Source: Paracoccaceae bacterium Fryx2
GTDB lineage: Bacteria; Pseudomonadota; Alphaproteobacteria; Rhodobacterales; Rhodobacteraceae
NCBI GenBank assembly: GCA_032334235.1
Contig: JAVSGI010000005.1
Span: 1,178,001-1,242,000 of the forward strand
Reading direction: 5' to 3'
DNA: 64,000 nt
The notes under the pieces were generated by a model that did no database searches, was not told the DNA's origin, and saw nothing but the letters and a program-made list of their open reading frames with translations. Shown here one piece after another: positions 39,706-49,100 of the stretch (position 1 is the first letter of the stretch; each line of letters begins with the position of its first letter). A program made the translations under genes and the position numbers.

Positions 39706-40635
39706 ATGCGCGCGACCAAGATCGTCCAGAAAATCCTGAGCCAGTATGAAGGGGAAACCCCCGGCGTAAAGGCGAACCTGTGCCGGATGCTGATGGAGGG
39801 CAAGCTGGGCGGGACCGGCAAGATGATCATCCTGCCGGTCGATCAGGGGTTCGAGCATGGCCCGGCACGCACCTTTGCGCCGAACCCGGCCGCCTATGAC
39901 CCGCACTACCACTATCAACTGGCGATCGACGCCGGGCTGAACGCCTATGCGGCACCCCTGGGAATGCTGGAGGCCGGGGCGGATACCTTCGCCGGGCAGA
40001 TCCCGACCATCCTGAAATGCAACAGCGCCAACAGCCTGATGTCCGACAGCACCGGCAAGGATCAGGCGATCACCGCCTCGGTCGACGATGCGCTGCGGCT
40101 GGGCTGTGCCGCCATCGGTTTCACCATCTACCCCGGCAGCGACTGCGCGCTGGAGATGTTCGAGGAAATCAGCGCGATGCGGCAGGAGGCGGCGGCCAAA
40201 GGGGTGGCGACCGTGATCTGGTCCTATCCGCGCGGCGAGGCCATCACCAAGGATGGCGAGACCGGGATCGACGTGGCCGCCTATGCCGCGCAGATCGCGG
40301 CGCTGCTGGGCGCGCATGTCATCAAGATCAAGCTTTCGACCGATCACCTGATGCTGGCAGAGGCGAAGAAAGTCTACGAGGCGCAGGGCATCGACATCGC
40401 GACGCAGGCGGCCCGCGTGCGGCACTGCATGGAAGCCAGCTTCAACGGGCGGCGGATCGTGGTGTTTTCGGGCGGCGCGAAGAAGGGCGAGGATTCGGTC
40501 TATGACGATGCCCGCGCCATCCGCGACGGCGGCGGCAACGGCTCGATCATCGGGCGCAACAGCTTCCAGCGGTCGCGCGAGGATGCGCTGGCGATGCTGG
40601 GCAAGCTGGTCGAGATCTACAAGGGCCGGGCCTGA
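39706..40635 (+). CDS. class I fructose-bisphosphate aldolase
   Basis: 309 residues of the bacterial/archaeal DhnA-type class I aldolase, which uses a Schiff-base lysine (in HVIKIKLSTDH) instead of a metal. Other features: MIILPVDQGFEHGPA near residue 40, GFTIYPGSDCALEMFEEI, TVIWSYPRGEAITKDG, VVFSGGAKKGEDSV. It cleaves fructose-1,6-bisphosphate to triose phosphates or runs the reverse in gluconeogenesis. Placed next to pgk and eno, it gives a glycolytic block. A strong terminator follows. Confidence 0.93.
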   Translation: MRATKIVQKILSQYEGETPGVKANLCRMLMEGKLGGTGKMIILPVDQGFEHGPARTFAPNPAAYDPHYHYQLAIDAGLNAYAAPLGMLEAGADTFAGQIPTILKCNSANSLMSDSTGKDQAITASVDDALRLGCAAIGFTIYPGSDCALEMFEEISAMRQEAAAKGVATVIWSYPRGEAITKDGETGIDVAAYAAQIAALLGAHVIKIKLSTDHLMLAEAKKVYEAQGIDIATQAARVRHCMEASFNGRRIVVFSGGAKKGEDSVYDDARAIRDGGGNGSIIGRNSFQRSREDALAMLGKLVEIYKGRA

Positions 40636-40655
40636 CCTGCTGCCACGCTGACAAA

Positions 40656-40688
40656 CCACCCCGCAAACCCTTGCGGGGTGGTGCTTTT
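40656..40688 (+). terminator. rho-independent terminator after the aldolase gene
   Basis: CCACCCCGCAA at 40656-40666 pairs perfectly with TTGCGGGGTGG at 40671-40681 around a 4-base loop, followed by TGCTTTTT. A textbook intrinsic terminator. Confidence 0.95.
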
Positions 40689-40768
40689 TGGGGATTCCCA
40701 AAGGTGCCGTGCTGTGGCATGGTCACGCCACCGCCCCCGCGAAACGAGGGGCGCGACAGAGGCAGATG

Positions 40769-41071
40769 ATGAGCACGTCCCCGAACCGCCCCCCCGTGGG
40801 CAGCATCCTGATCTTCGTTCTGGCCTTCACACTGGGTGCCTATTTCACCTTTGCCGCCGTGCAGGGCGATTTCGGGGTGTTCCGCCGGGTGCAGATCACC
40901 GCCGAGATCGAGGCGCTGAAGGTCGAGCGCGACCGTCTGACGGAGGAGCTGTCGCAGATGGAGAACCGCACGCGGCGTCTGTCCGACGCCTATCTGGACC
41001 TTGACCTGCTGGATGAACAGGCCCGCGACGTGCTGGGCTACATCCGTGCCGACGAGATCGTGATCCGCTGA
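40769..41071 (+). CDS. FtsB/DivIC-family septum formation initiator
   Basis: 100 residues from ATG 40769 (GAGG 6 bases upstream; a tandem ATG is at 40766). A short cytoplasmic N-terminus, one membrane segment (ILIFVLAFTLGAYFTFAAV, about residues 12-30), then a periplasmic coiled coil (EIEALKVERDRLTEELSQMENRTRRL) and a small C-terminal region (LLDEQARDVLGYIRADEIVI). Such proteins link FtsL/FtsQ in the divisome. It sits between the aldolase terminator and the pdh operon, a neighbourhood common in alphaproteobacteria. Confidence 0.88.
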   Translation: MSTSPNRPPVGSILIFVLAFTLGAYFTFAAVQGDFGVFRRVQITAEIEALKVERDRLTEELSQMENRTRRLSDAYLDLDLLDEQARDVLGYIRADEIVIR

Positions 41072-41097
41072 ACGCTGCGCCCGGCACAGGTGGCGGA

Positions 41098-41117
41098 GCC
41101 TCCGGCGGGGATATTTT
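41098..41117. repeat. single arm of the REP-like palindrome family
   Basis: GCCTCCGGCGGGGATATTTT repeats one arm of the palindrome found after eno, here without its partner. It is followed, as there, by AAACAGAAGAA-like sequence, which suggests a larger shared unit. Confidence 0.7.
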
Positions 41118-41267
41118 CAAACAGAAGAAGCCAGGCATTCCCGGGCATCCGGATAGTCCGGCGGCGCATGACCTGCGGGAAAAACTTCCTCTCGCCCTTC
41201 AATCTTCGATACGCTAGAACTGGTTTAGTATTGAACTATTCCAGATCCGCGACGGGAGGACGCCTGC

Positions 41268-42257
41268 ATGGCCACCAAGAAATCGCCCGAGACATCAAAC
41301 ATATCGAAGGATGAACTGCTGCGCTTCTACCGCGAGATGCTGCTGATCCGCCGATTCGAGGAAAAGGCGGGCCAGCTTTACGGCATGGGGCTGATCGGCG
41401 GGTTCTGCCATCTTTACATCGGGCAGGAGGCCGTGGTCGTCGGACTGGAAGCAACGGCCAAGGAAGGCGACAAGCGCCTGACCTCCTACCGCGACCACGG
41501 CCACATGCTGGCCTGCGGCATGGACCCCAAGGGCGTGATGGCCGAACTGACCGGCCGCGAGGGGGGCTATTCGCGCGGCAAGGGCGGCTCGATGCACATG
41601 TTCTCCAAGGAAAAGCACTTCTACGGCGGCCACGGGATCGTGGGCGCGCAGGTGCCGCTGGGTGCGGGGCTTGCCTTTGCCGACAAGTATCTGGGCAATG
41701 ACAACGTGACCTTCACCTATTTCGGCGACGGGGCGGCGAACCAGGGCCAGGTCTACGAAAGCTACAACATGGCCGAGTTGTGGAACCTGCCGGTGATTTT
41801 CGTGATCGAGAACAACCAGTATGCGATGGGCACGAGCATGAAACGCTCGACCAAGTCGCCGTCGCTGTGGGAACGCGGTGCCGCCTACGGCATCAAGGGC
41901 GAGGCGGTCGACGGCATGGACGTGCTGGCGGTGAAGGCCGCAGGCGAAAAGGCGGTTGCCGCCTGCCGTGCCGGAAACGGGCCGTATATCCTCGAAATGA
42001 TGACCTACCGCTACCGCGGCCACTCGATGTCCGACCCGGCGAAATACCGCACCCGCGAAGAGGTCCAGAAGATGCGAGACGAAAAGGATGCCATCGAGCA
42101 TGTGCGCGACCTGCTGTTGCAGGGCGGACTGGCCAGCGACGACGACCTTAAGGCCATCGACCGCGAGATCAAGGCCATCGTCAACGAATCGGCGGAATTC
42201 GCCAAGGAAAGCCCGGAGCCCGCCCTGTCGGAACTCTGGACCGATATTTACGCCTGA
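41268..42257 (+). CDS. pdhA: pyruvate dehydrogenase E1 component, alpha subunit
   Basis: 329 residues. The thiamine diphosphate-binding motif runs from GDGAANQGQVYESYN to VIFVIENNQYAMG (GDG...NN) near residues 157-190. Other conserved parts are FYREMLLIRRFEEKAGQLYG, GFCHLYIGQEAV, the phosphorylation-loop-like YRYRGHSMSDPAKYR and GGSMHMF. With PdhB it decarboxylates pyruvate and acetylates the lipoyl groups of E2. GGGAGGA precedes the ATG. First gene of pdhA-pdhB-pdhC, with 12 bases to pdhB. Confidence 0.96.
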   Translation: MATKKSPETSNISKDELLRFYREMLLIRRFEEKAGQLYGMGLIGGFCHLYIGQEAVVVGLEATAKEGDKRLTSYRDHGHMLACGMDPKGVMAELTGREGGYSRGKGGSMHMFSKEKHFYGGHGIVGAQVPLGAGLAFADKYLGNDNVTFTYFGDGAANQGQVYESYNMAELWNLPVIFVIENNQYAMGTSMKRSTKSPSLWERGAAYGIKGEAVDGMDVLAVKAAGEKAVAACRAGNGPYILEMMTYRYRGHSMSDPAKYRTREEVQKMRDEKDAIEHVRDLLLQGGLASDDDLKAIDREIKAIVNESAEFAKESPEPALSELWTDIYA

Positions 42258-42269
42258 GGGAGGAAAGAC

Positions 42270-43625
42270 ATGGCAACGCAGATCCTGATGCCGGCGCTTT
42301 CGCCCACGATGGAAGAGGGCACGCTGGCCAAATGGCTGGTAAAAGAGGGCGACACGGTGAAATCGGGCCAGATCCTGGCCGAGATCGAGACCGACAAGGC
42401 CACGATGGAATTCGAGGCGGTGGACGAGGGCACCGTCGGCAAGCTGCTGGTCGCCGAAGGCACCGCCGGGGTGAAGGTCAATGCCCCGATTGCCCTGATG
42501 ATCGAGCCGGGCGAAAGCGCCGACGCAGCCCCGGCCGCCACGGTGGCGACTTCGGCCCCCGTGGCCCGCGTCGAGGCAGCAACCGCAACGGCGCCCGTGA
42601 CGGTCAAGGTCGCACAGTCGCCCGACTGGCCGGAAGGCACGGCGATGAAGACCATGACGGTGCGCGAGGCCCTGCGCGAGGCGATGGCCGAGGAAATGCG
42701 CTGCAATGACCGCGTCTTCCTGATGGGCGAGGAAGTCGGCGAATATCAGGGCGCCTACAAGATCAGCCAGGGCCTGCTGGACGAGTTCGGCCCGAGGCGG
42801 GTCGTGGACACGCCGATCACCGAACACGGCTTTGCCGGAATCGCGGTCGGCGCGGCCTTCGGCGGGCTGAACCCGATCGTCGAGTTCATGACCTTCAACT
42901 TCGCCATGCAGGCGATCGACCAGATCATCAACTCGGCGGCCAAGACGCTTTACATGTCGGGCGGGCAGATGGGCTGCCCCATCGTGTTCCGTGGCCCCAA
43001 TGGTGCAGCGGCCCGGGTGGGCGCGCAGCACAGCCAGGATTATGCCGCCTGGTATGCCCAGATTCCGGGGCTGAAGGTGGTGATGCCCTATTCGGCCTCC
43101 GACGCCAAGGGCTTGCTGAAGCAGGCGATCCGCGACCCGAACCCGGTGATCTTCCTCGAAAACGAGATCCTCTACGGCAAGTCGTTCGAGGTGCCGGTGC
43201 TGGACGATTTCACCATCCCCTTCGGCAAGGCCCGCATCTGGCGGACCGGCAGTGACGTGACCATCGTCAGCTTCGGCATCGGCATGACCTACGCGCTGGA
43301 GGCGGCAGACCTGCTGGCGAAGGAGGGCATTTCGGCCGAGGTGATCGACCTGCGCACCCTGCGCCCGATCGACTACGACACGGTTCTGGGGTCGGTCAAG
43401 AAAACCAATCGCTGCGTGACCGTCGAGGAAGGCTGGCCCGTGGGCTCGATCGGCAACCACATCTCGGCCACGATCATGCAGCTGGCCTTCGATTACCTCG
43501 ATGCGCCGGTGCTGAACCTGACCGGCAAGGACGTGCCGATGCCCTACGCCGCCAACCTTGAAAAGCTGGCACTGGTGACCACCGCCGAAGTGGTCGCCGC
43601 CGTCAAATCCGTCTGCGACCGGTAA
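42270..43625 (+). CDS. pdhB: pyruvate dehydrogenase E1 beta subunit with N-terminal lipoyl domain
   Basis: 451 residues. A lipoyl domain spans residues 1-80 with the lipoylated lysine in [14 protein letters not shown]. An alanine-rich linker (about 85-120) follows, then the transketolase-type E1 beta domain ([18 protein letters not shown]... [40 protein letters not shown]). The E1 beta-lipoyl fusion is characteristic of alphaproteobacteria. The lipoyl domain is almost identical to that of PdhC downstream, so this part may recombine between the two genes. Confidence 0.96.
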   Translation: MATQILMPALSPTMEEGTLAKWLVKEGDTVKSGQILAEIETDKATMEFEAVDEGTVGKLLVAEGTAGVKVNAPIALMIEPGESADAAPAATVATSAPVARVEAATATAPVTVKVAQSPDWPEGTAMKTMTVREALREAMAEEMRCNDRVFLMGEEVGEYQGAYKISQGLLDEFGPRRVVDTPITEHGFAGIAVGAAFGGLNPIVEFMTFNFAMQAIDQIINSAAKTLYMSGGQMGCPIVFRGPNGAAARVGAQHSQDYAAWYAQIPGLKVVMPYSASDAKGLLKQAIRDPNPVIFLENEILYGKSFEVPVLDDFTIPFGKARIWRTGSDVTIVSFGIGMTYALEAADLLAKEGISAEVIDLRTLRPIDYDTVLGSVKKTNRCVTVEEGWPVGSIGNHISATIMQLAFDYLDAPVLNLTGKDVPMPYAANLEKLALVTTAEVVAAVKSVCDR

Positions 43626-43634
43626 GGAGGGACC

Positions 43635-44927
43635 ATGGCCACGCAAATCCTGATGCCCGCACTTTCCCCGACGATGGAGGAAGGCACGCTGGCGAAATGG
43701 CTGGTTAAAGAAGGCGACGCCGTGAAATCCGGCCAGATCCTCGCAGAGATCGAGACCGACAAGGCCACGATGGAATTCGAGGCGGTGGACGAAGGCGTGA
43801 TGGGCGAGATCCTGATTGCCGAGGGCACCTCGGGCGTCAAGGTCAACACGCCGATTGCCGTGCTGATCGAGGAAGGCGGCAGCGCCGAGGTGCCCCCTCC
43901 GGCGGCCAAGGCAGCGGCCCCTGCCCCGGCTGCGGCTCCAGAACCTGCCGCGCAGAAAACTGCCCCTGCCGCTCCGGCACCGAAAGCGGCGGGCGCGCGG
44001 GTCTTCGCCTCGCCGCTGGCCCGGCGTATCGCGGCCGAAAAGGGGCTGGACCTGAGCCTTGTTACCGGCTCCGGCCCGCACGGCCGGATCGTCAAGGCCG
44101 ATGTCGAAGACGCAAAGCCCGTGTCGGCACCCGCCGAAGAAACGCCCGCCGCTGCAAAGGCCGCGTCAACCCCGGCTCCGGCTGCAATGCCGACGGGGGC
44201 CTCGGCCGAAGCGGTGATGAAGCTCTACGCCGACCGCGCCTACACCGAAGTCCCGCTGGACGGGATGCGCAAGACCATCGCCGCCCGCCTGACCGAGGCC
44301 AAGCAGACCATCCCGCACTTCTACCTGCGCCGCGACGTGCAGCTGGATTCGCTGATGGCGTTCCGCGAAACCCTCAACCGGCAACTCTCGGCGCGGGGGG
44401 TGAAGCTTTCGATCAACGATTTCATCATCAAGGCCTGCGCCAACGCCCTGCAGACTGTGCCCGACGCCAATGCCGTCTGGGCGGGCGACCGCATCCTGCG
44501 GCTGAAACCGTCGGATGTGGCTGTCGCCGTGGCGATCGAGGGCGGCCTGTTCACCCCCGTGTTGCGCGACGCCCAGCAGAAGTCGCTGTCGGCGCTGTCG
44601 GCCGAAATAAAGGATCTCGCGGGCCGCGCCAAGACCCGCAAGCTGGCCCCGCACGAATATCAGGGCGGCAGCTTCGCGATTTCCAACCTCGGCATGATGG
44701 GCATCGACAACTTCGACGCCGTGATCAACCCGCCACATGGCTCGATCCTGGCCGTGGGTGCCGGGGTGAAAAGGCCCGTGGTCGGCAAGGACGGGCAGAT
44801 CACCGTCGCGACAGTGATGTCGATGACGCTCTCTGTCGATCACCGCGTGATTGACGGCGCGCTGGGGGCAGAATTCCTGAAGGCGATCATCGACAATCTG
44901 GAAAACCCGATGGCGATGCTGGCCTGA
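43635..44927 (+). CDS. pdhC: pyruvate dehydrogenase E2, dihydrolipoamide acetyltransferase
   Basis: 430 residues. One lipoyl domain (1-80, [11 protein letters not shown]), an Ala/Pro linker, the peripheral-subunit-binding domain ([19 protein letters not shown]... [11 protein letters not shown], about 115-155), and the catalytic acyltransferase domain with the active-site motif [10 protein letters not shown] near the C-terminus. It transfers the acetyl group to CoA and forms the complex core. The E3 gene (lpd) is not in the window. A shared terminator follows. Confidence 0.96.
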   Translation: MATQILMPALSPTMEEGTLAKWLVKEGDAVKSGQILAEIETDKATMEFEAVDEGVMGEILIAEGTSGVKVNTPIAVLIEEGGSAEVPPPAAKAAAPAPAAAPEPAAQKTAPAAPAPKAAGARVFASPLARRIAAEKGLDLSLVTGSGPHGRIVKADVEDAKPVSAPAEETPAAAKAASTPAPAAMPTGASAEAVMKLYADRAYTEVPLDGMRKTIAARLTEAKQTIPHFYLRRDVQLDSLMAFRETLNRQLSARGVKLSINDFIIKACANALQTVPDANAVWAGDRILRLKPSDVAVAVAIEGGLFTPVLRDAQQKSLSALSAEIKDLAGRAKTRKLAPHEYQGGSFAISNLGMMGIDNFDAVINPPHGSILAVGAGVKRPVVGKDGQITVATVMSMTLSVDHRVIDGALGAEFLKAIIDNLENPMAMLA

Positions 44928-44936
44928 TACGCGAAC

Positions 44937-44966
44937 GAAAAGCCCGGGCGCGCTGCCCGGGCTTTC
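44937..44966. terminator. bidirectional terminator between pdhC and cysE
   Basis: GAAAAGCCCGGGC (44937-44949) and GCCCGGGCTTTC (44955-44966) form a GC-rich stem with A/T-rich flanks on both sides and a 5-base loop. It can terminate pdhC (plus) and cysE (minus), which converge here. Confidence 0.88.
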
Positions 44967-44970
44967 CCGA

Positions 44971-45774
44971 TCAGTTTTCCAGCAACTGGTCCATCGTGAC
45001 CGATGGCTGCGCGCAACCCGCCTCGCCCACCACCCGCGCCGGAACCCCGGCCACGGTCGAACAGGCGGGCACATCATGCAGCACCACCGACCCTGCCGCG
45101 ATCCGGCTGCAGCGACCGACATGGATGTTGCCCAGCACCTTGGCCCCTGCCCCGATCATCACGCCATCGCCGATCTTGGGGTGACGGTCGCCATCCTCTT
45201 TCCCGGTGCCGCCCAGCGTCACGGAATGCAGCATCGACACGTTGTCGCCCACCACCGCCGTCTCGCCGATCACGATGGAATGGGCGTGGTCGATCATGAT
45301 CCCGCGCCCGACCTTTGCTGCCGGATGGATGTCGACGCCGAAAACCTCCGACACCCGCATCTGCACGAAATAGGCCAGATCGGTCCGCCCAGTGGTCCAC
45401 AGCCAATGGCCGACCCGATAGGCTTCAACCGCCTGATACCCCTTGAAGAACAGCATGGGCTGCAAGTAGCGGTGGCAGGCCGGGTCGCGGTCGAACACCG
45501 CCATCAGGTCGGCCCGCGCCGCCTGCCCCAGCCCCGCGTCGGACCCGTAGGCCTCGTCGGCAATCTCGCGCAGGATCTGCTCGCTCATCTCGCCCGAGGC
45601 GAGCTTCAGCGAAAAGCGGTAGGCCAGCGCGCGGTCCATCGAGGAATGGTGCAGCAGGCTCGAATGGATCAGCCCGCCCAGCAGCGGCTCGTTGCGGATC
45701 GCCTCGACCGCCTCGTCGCAGACCCGTTCCCAAACCGGATCGAGCGTGGACACCCGTGCTCTTGTCTCTGCCAT
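44971..45774 (-). CDS. cysE: serine O-acetyltransferase
   Basis: 267 residues from ATG 45774 (GAGGG upstream; product MAETRARVSTLDPVWER). An N-terminal helical domain precedes a left-handed beta-helix of hexapeptide repeats (GVDIHPAAKVGRGIMIDHAHSIVIGE...GNIHVG) with the catalytic histidine regions DHAHSIVIGET and DRHPKIGDG. It makes O-acetylserine for cysteine synthesis and is usually feedback-inhibited through the C-terminal tail. It is directly downstream of the GTA cluster, a neighbourhood I recall from R. capsulatus relatives. Confidence 0.96.
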   Translation of the reverse strand: MAETRARVSTLDPVWERVCDEAVEAIRNEPLLGGLIHSSLLHHSSMDRALAYRFSLKLASGEMSEQILREIADEAYGSDAGLGQAARADLMAVFDRDPACHRYLQPMLFFKGYQAVEAYRVGHWLWTTGRTDLAYFVQMRVSEVFGVDIHPAAKVGRGIMIDHAHSIVIGETAVVGDNVSMLHSVTLGGTGKEDGDRHPKIGDGVMIGAGAKVLGNIHVGRCSRIAAGSVVLHDVPACSTVAGVPARVVGEAGCAQPSVTMDQLLEN

Positions 45775-45837
45775 GTCGAACCCTCTGATTGAGCCGCCTG
45801 AATACCACATAGGCGACCTGGACAAAAGTCCAAGCAA

Positions 45838-46122
45838 TCAGCCGAGCGAGCGCCGCAACAATCCCTCGATCACCACCCGCAGCGCCGCCAGATAGGCCGG
45901 GTCCGACGCGCAGGGCTCGCGCGCCTGCGGCAGGGCCGCGGCCCGTGCCATCAGGCTGCCGTTGCCCCACTCGGGATGCGGCCGTCCCAACCGCTTGTGC
46001 ACATGGTGCGCCACATGCGCCTGATCCAGCATCCGCGCCAGCAGCGGCCCCTGCGCCGCCTCGGGCACCGCGAGCAACGCCCGCGCCGCCGCCACCACAT
46101 CGCCCAGAAGAACCGTTCGCAT
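45838..46122 (-). CDS. small conserved protein at the end of the GTA cluster
   Basis: 94 residues from ATG 46122 (GAGGGCG upstream). Mostly helical, with the histidine-rich segment MLDQAHVAHHVHKRLGRPHPEWGNGSLM. No known catalytic motif. It begins 7 bases after the orfg15 stop and ends 63 bases before cysE, so it may be cotranscribed with the GTA genes. I believe such a gene is common at this place in Rhodobacterales; its function is unknown. Confidence 0.65.
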   Translation of the reverse strand: MRTVLLGDVVAAARALLAVPEAAQGPLLARMLDQAHVAHHVHKRLGRPHPEWGNGSLMARAAALPQAREPCASDPAYLAALRVVIEGLLRRSLG

Positions 46123-46129
46123 CGCGCCC

Positions 46130-49100
46130 TCACACCACAAGGTCGATGGCCCGGAAGGGCCCCGGCCCGAACCGGTCAGACACCTGGGCCACCTCGATCC
46201 GGAACGCCCCGGCCAGCCCGTCCACTGCCTGCATCCCCGCCGGATACACCCACCCCGGCGCGGTCAGCGCCACCTCGCGCAGGATTGTGTCGCGCAGAAC
46301 GACCCGCAGCAGATAGGCCTCCCGCTCCTCGCCCAGCGGCACTTCCGAGGATTGCCAGCTGTCGCCGTCGATCCGGCTCCGCCGCACCCAGCTCAGCGCC
46401 AGATCGCCGCCCTGCCGCCGCGCCTCCAAATGAACCGGCGCAAAGGGCCGCAACCCGATCCCCTGAAAAGCCTCGATCCGGTGCACCACCGCCGGATCGT
46501 CATACCCCCGCGCCGCCGCCCCGAAACGGTAGTGCCGCGCCAGCCCCCGGGCCGAGGCCGCAAGGTCGATCTGCTGCACCGCCCCGGTCAGCAGCACCAC
46601 GATACTGCCCACCGGCCAGACCTGAGGCATCACGCCGTCGCTGCCCGCCTGCCCGCGCAGCCGCCGCCCCAGTTCATAGGTCTGCGGCCCCACCAGCACG
46701 GCATCGGCGAACTGAAAGACCTCCCACCGGTCGGAAGACCCATCACCGATCGCCGCCGCATTGGCCCCGTTCATCACCGCGAGGTCCGACGCCGAACTCA
46801 ACGCCCCCCCGAACACCCGCAGCCGCAACGGCGCACCCCGATCCCACAGGCCCGCCCTTGCCCCAACCAAAGGTGTCTGCGTCACCCCGACAATCGCGGG
46901 TGCCACCATCAGCCGGTTCAACTCATACCCGTCATCCTGCGCTGAACTCCACACCCCGATGGACCCCGGCCAGGGTGTCGCCGCCACCGCCACATGCGGC
47001 GCGTGCGGCACTTCCTCGCCGGTCAGCAACGGCAGGTCCAGAAACACCGGGAAGGTCGGCACCGGCGCCACGAAGGCCCGCGGCACCACCCGTTCCTCGG
47101 CGGCGTCGCTGGGTTCATAGACCCCGGGCTCCACCCGCACCGCGTCGATCAGCAGCGCCTCGGCCTGTTCCACCCGGTCGATCCGGTAAAGCGCCCCTTC
47201 CAGCGCCACCACGTCGCCCGCCCCCAGGTCCATTGCCGAACGCGGCAGCGCAAAGCGGGCGCCATCGCGCGCCACCCGTGCCTCGGCCAGCCAGCGTTCC
47301 GCCAGCCCCCGCCCTTCTGCCGCCGTCAGCACCAGCGGCAACTCGGATTGCGAAACGCCAAAGCTGACCTCGTCGGGAAAGATCGCCTCGGCCTGCCGCA
47401 GATCGAAATTGCCCTCCGCCTCGATATAGCCCAGCCGCACCCGCCCGGCGGTTTCCGCCTCGGGTGCCCGCGCGGTTTCCACCAGCCCGTCCAGCTCGGC
47501 ACTGACCGCCAGCCTGTCCAGCGCCAGATCGCGCACCGCCCGCGCATCCCGCATTCGGAACTGCAGGACTCCCGCCCGCTCGACCGCTTCGAAACCATAG
47601 GCCAGCATCAACGGCTGCAACGCGGCCCGCGCCGCACCGGTCTCGGCCTGGCTGTAACCCCGAACCACACCGTAGAGCCCCGATACGTCGAATGCCCCCA
47701 CCCCCGACCGCTCGCAGATTTCGGCCACCACCGCCGCCAGCGCCTGCCCCGTGGCACGCCCCGTCAGCCAATGCCCACGCGGGTAGTTGCCCCCGTCGCT
47801 CCACAGCCCGGTCGTGTTGGGGAACTGTGGAAATGGCCGCGAGTCCCACGCCCAGACATGCGCCCGTGCCATGTCCACCATCGGCGCACCGTAGCTCTCG
47901 GACACCGGGTTGTGCGCCACGTCGCCCCAGTATTCCGCCATCGCCCGCAGATACTGCATCTGCATCAGATCGTCCCGCCGACCGTTCGAAAACTTGGGCA
48001 GCAAGGATTCCGACGATTTCGGGTCAAGGAACTTGTTGGGCTGGTTGCAGCCCTTGTCGATCGCGGCGCAGCCGTATTCGGCAAACCGGATCGGCTTGGA
48101 CCCGGGCACCCAGGGCGAGGCCACCGCCGCCCGCACGCCGTCGATCCGGTCATGGTGCGGCTGCGACCACCAGCCCTTCAGGTCTTTGTAGCGAAACACC
48201 CACGGCTCGCCATAGGCTCCGTCGGTGATCGGCTTGCGCACCTGCGCCGCCTCGCCTTCCGGGCTGTCGTAATACCAGTCGTACCCCTCGCCCCCGGCGA
48301 TGTTCGCCTTCAGATAATCAAGGTTGTAGATCGTGCCCCACCCGGCATCTGCATGGCCCGACCCGTCGCGCCAATCGGAAAGCGGCATGTAGTTGTCGAT
48401 CCCGACAAAGTCGATGTCCGGGTCGGCCCACAGCGGGTCAAGATGAAAATATACATTCCCATCAGCATGATATCCGAAATACTCCGACCAGTCGGCGGCA
48501 TAGCTGATCTTCGTGGCAGGCCCCAGGATCGCCCGCACCTCGCCCGCCAGCACCCGCAGCGCCGCCACCGCCGGAAAGCTGTCGCCCGCCCCCCGGATCT
48601 GCGTCAGCCCCCGCATTTCCGACCCGATGCAGAAGGCATCGACCCCGCCCGCCAGCGCGCAGAGATGGGCATAATGCAGAATGAACCGCCGGTAGCCCCA
48701 CTCGTCAGGCCCCGAATAGGCCACCCCATCCCCCGACACCGAAAAGTCGCCGGGTTGCGCCGTGCCGAAGAACGCCGCAACCTCCGCCTCGGCCAGCGCC
48801 GACCGGTCCGGCGAGCCCGCCCTCCCCGGCGCCTGCGACAGCGTGATCCGCCCGCGCCACGGCAACACCGGCTGATCCTCCGCGCCGCTCCACGGGTCGG
48901 GCAGCGCGTTTCCGGCCAGTTGGTCCATCAGGATGAACGGATAGAACATCACCTCCTGCCCGCCGGCCCTGATCGCCGCAATCGCCTCGATCACCGACCG
49001 GTCCGCCGGGGTGCCGCCATAGATCGGCCGCCCCGCATCCTGCACGATACTGACCGCATCCGCCCGCGCCACCCTCGCAACAGACCACGGCATCCCTTCG

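Noticed and set aside
41295-44081. 928-codon frame opposite pdhA-pdhC
   Set aside because: Antisense shadow of three well-supported pdh genes, with no homology-like sequence.
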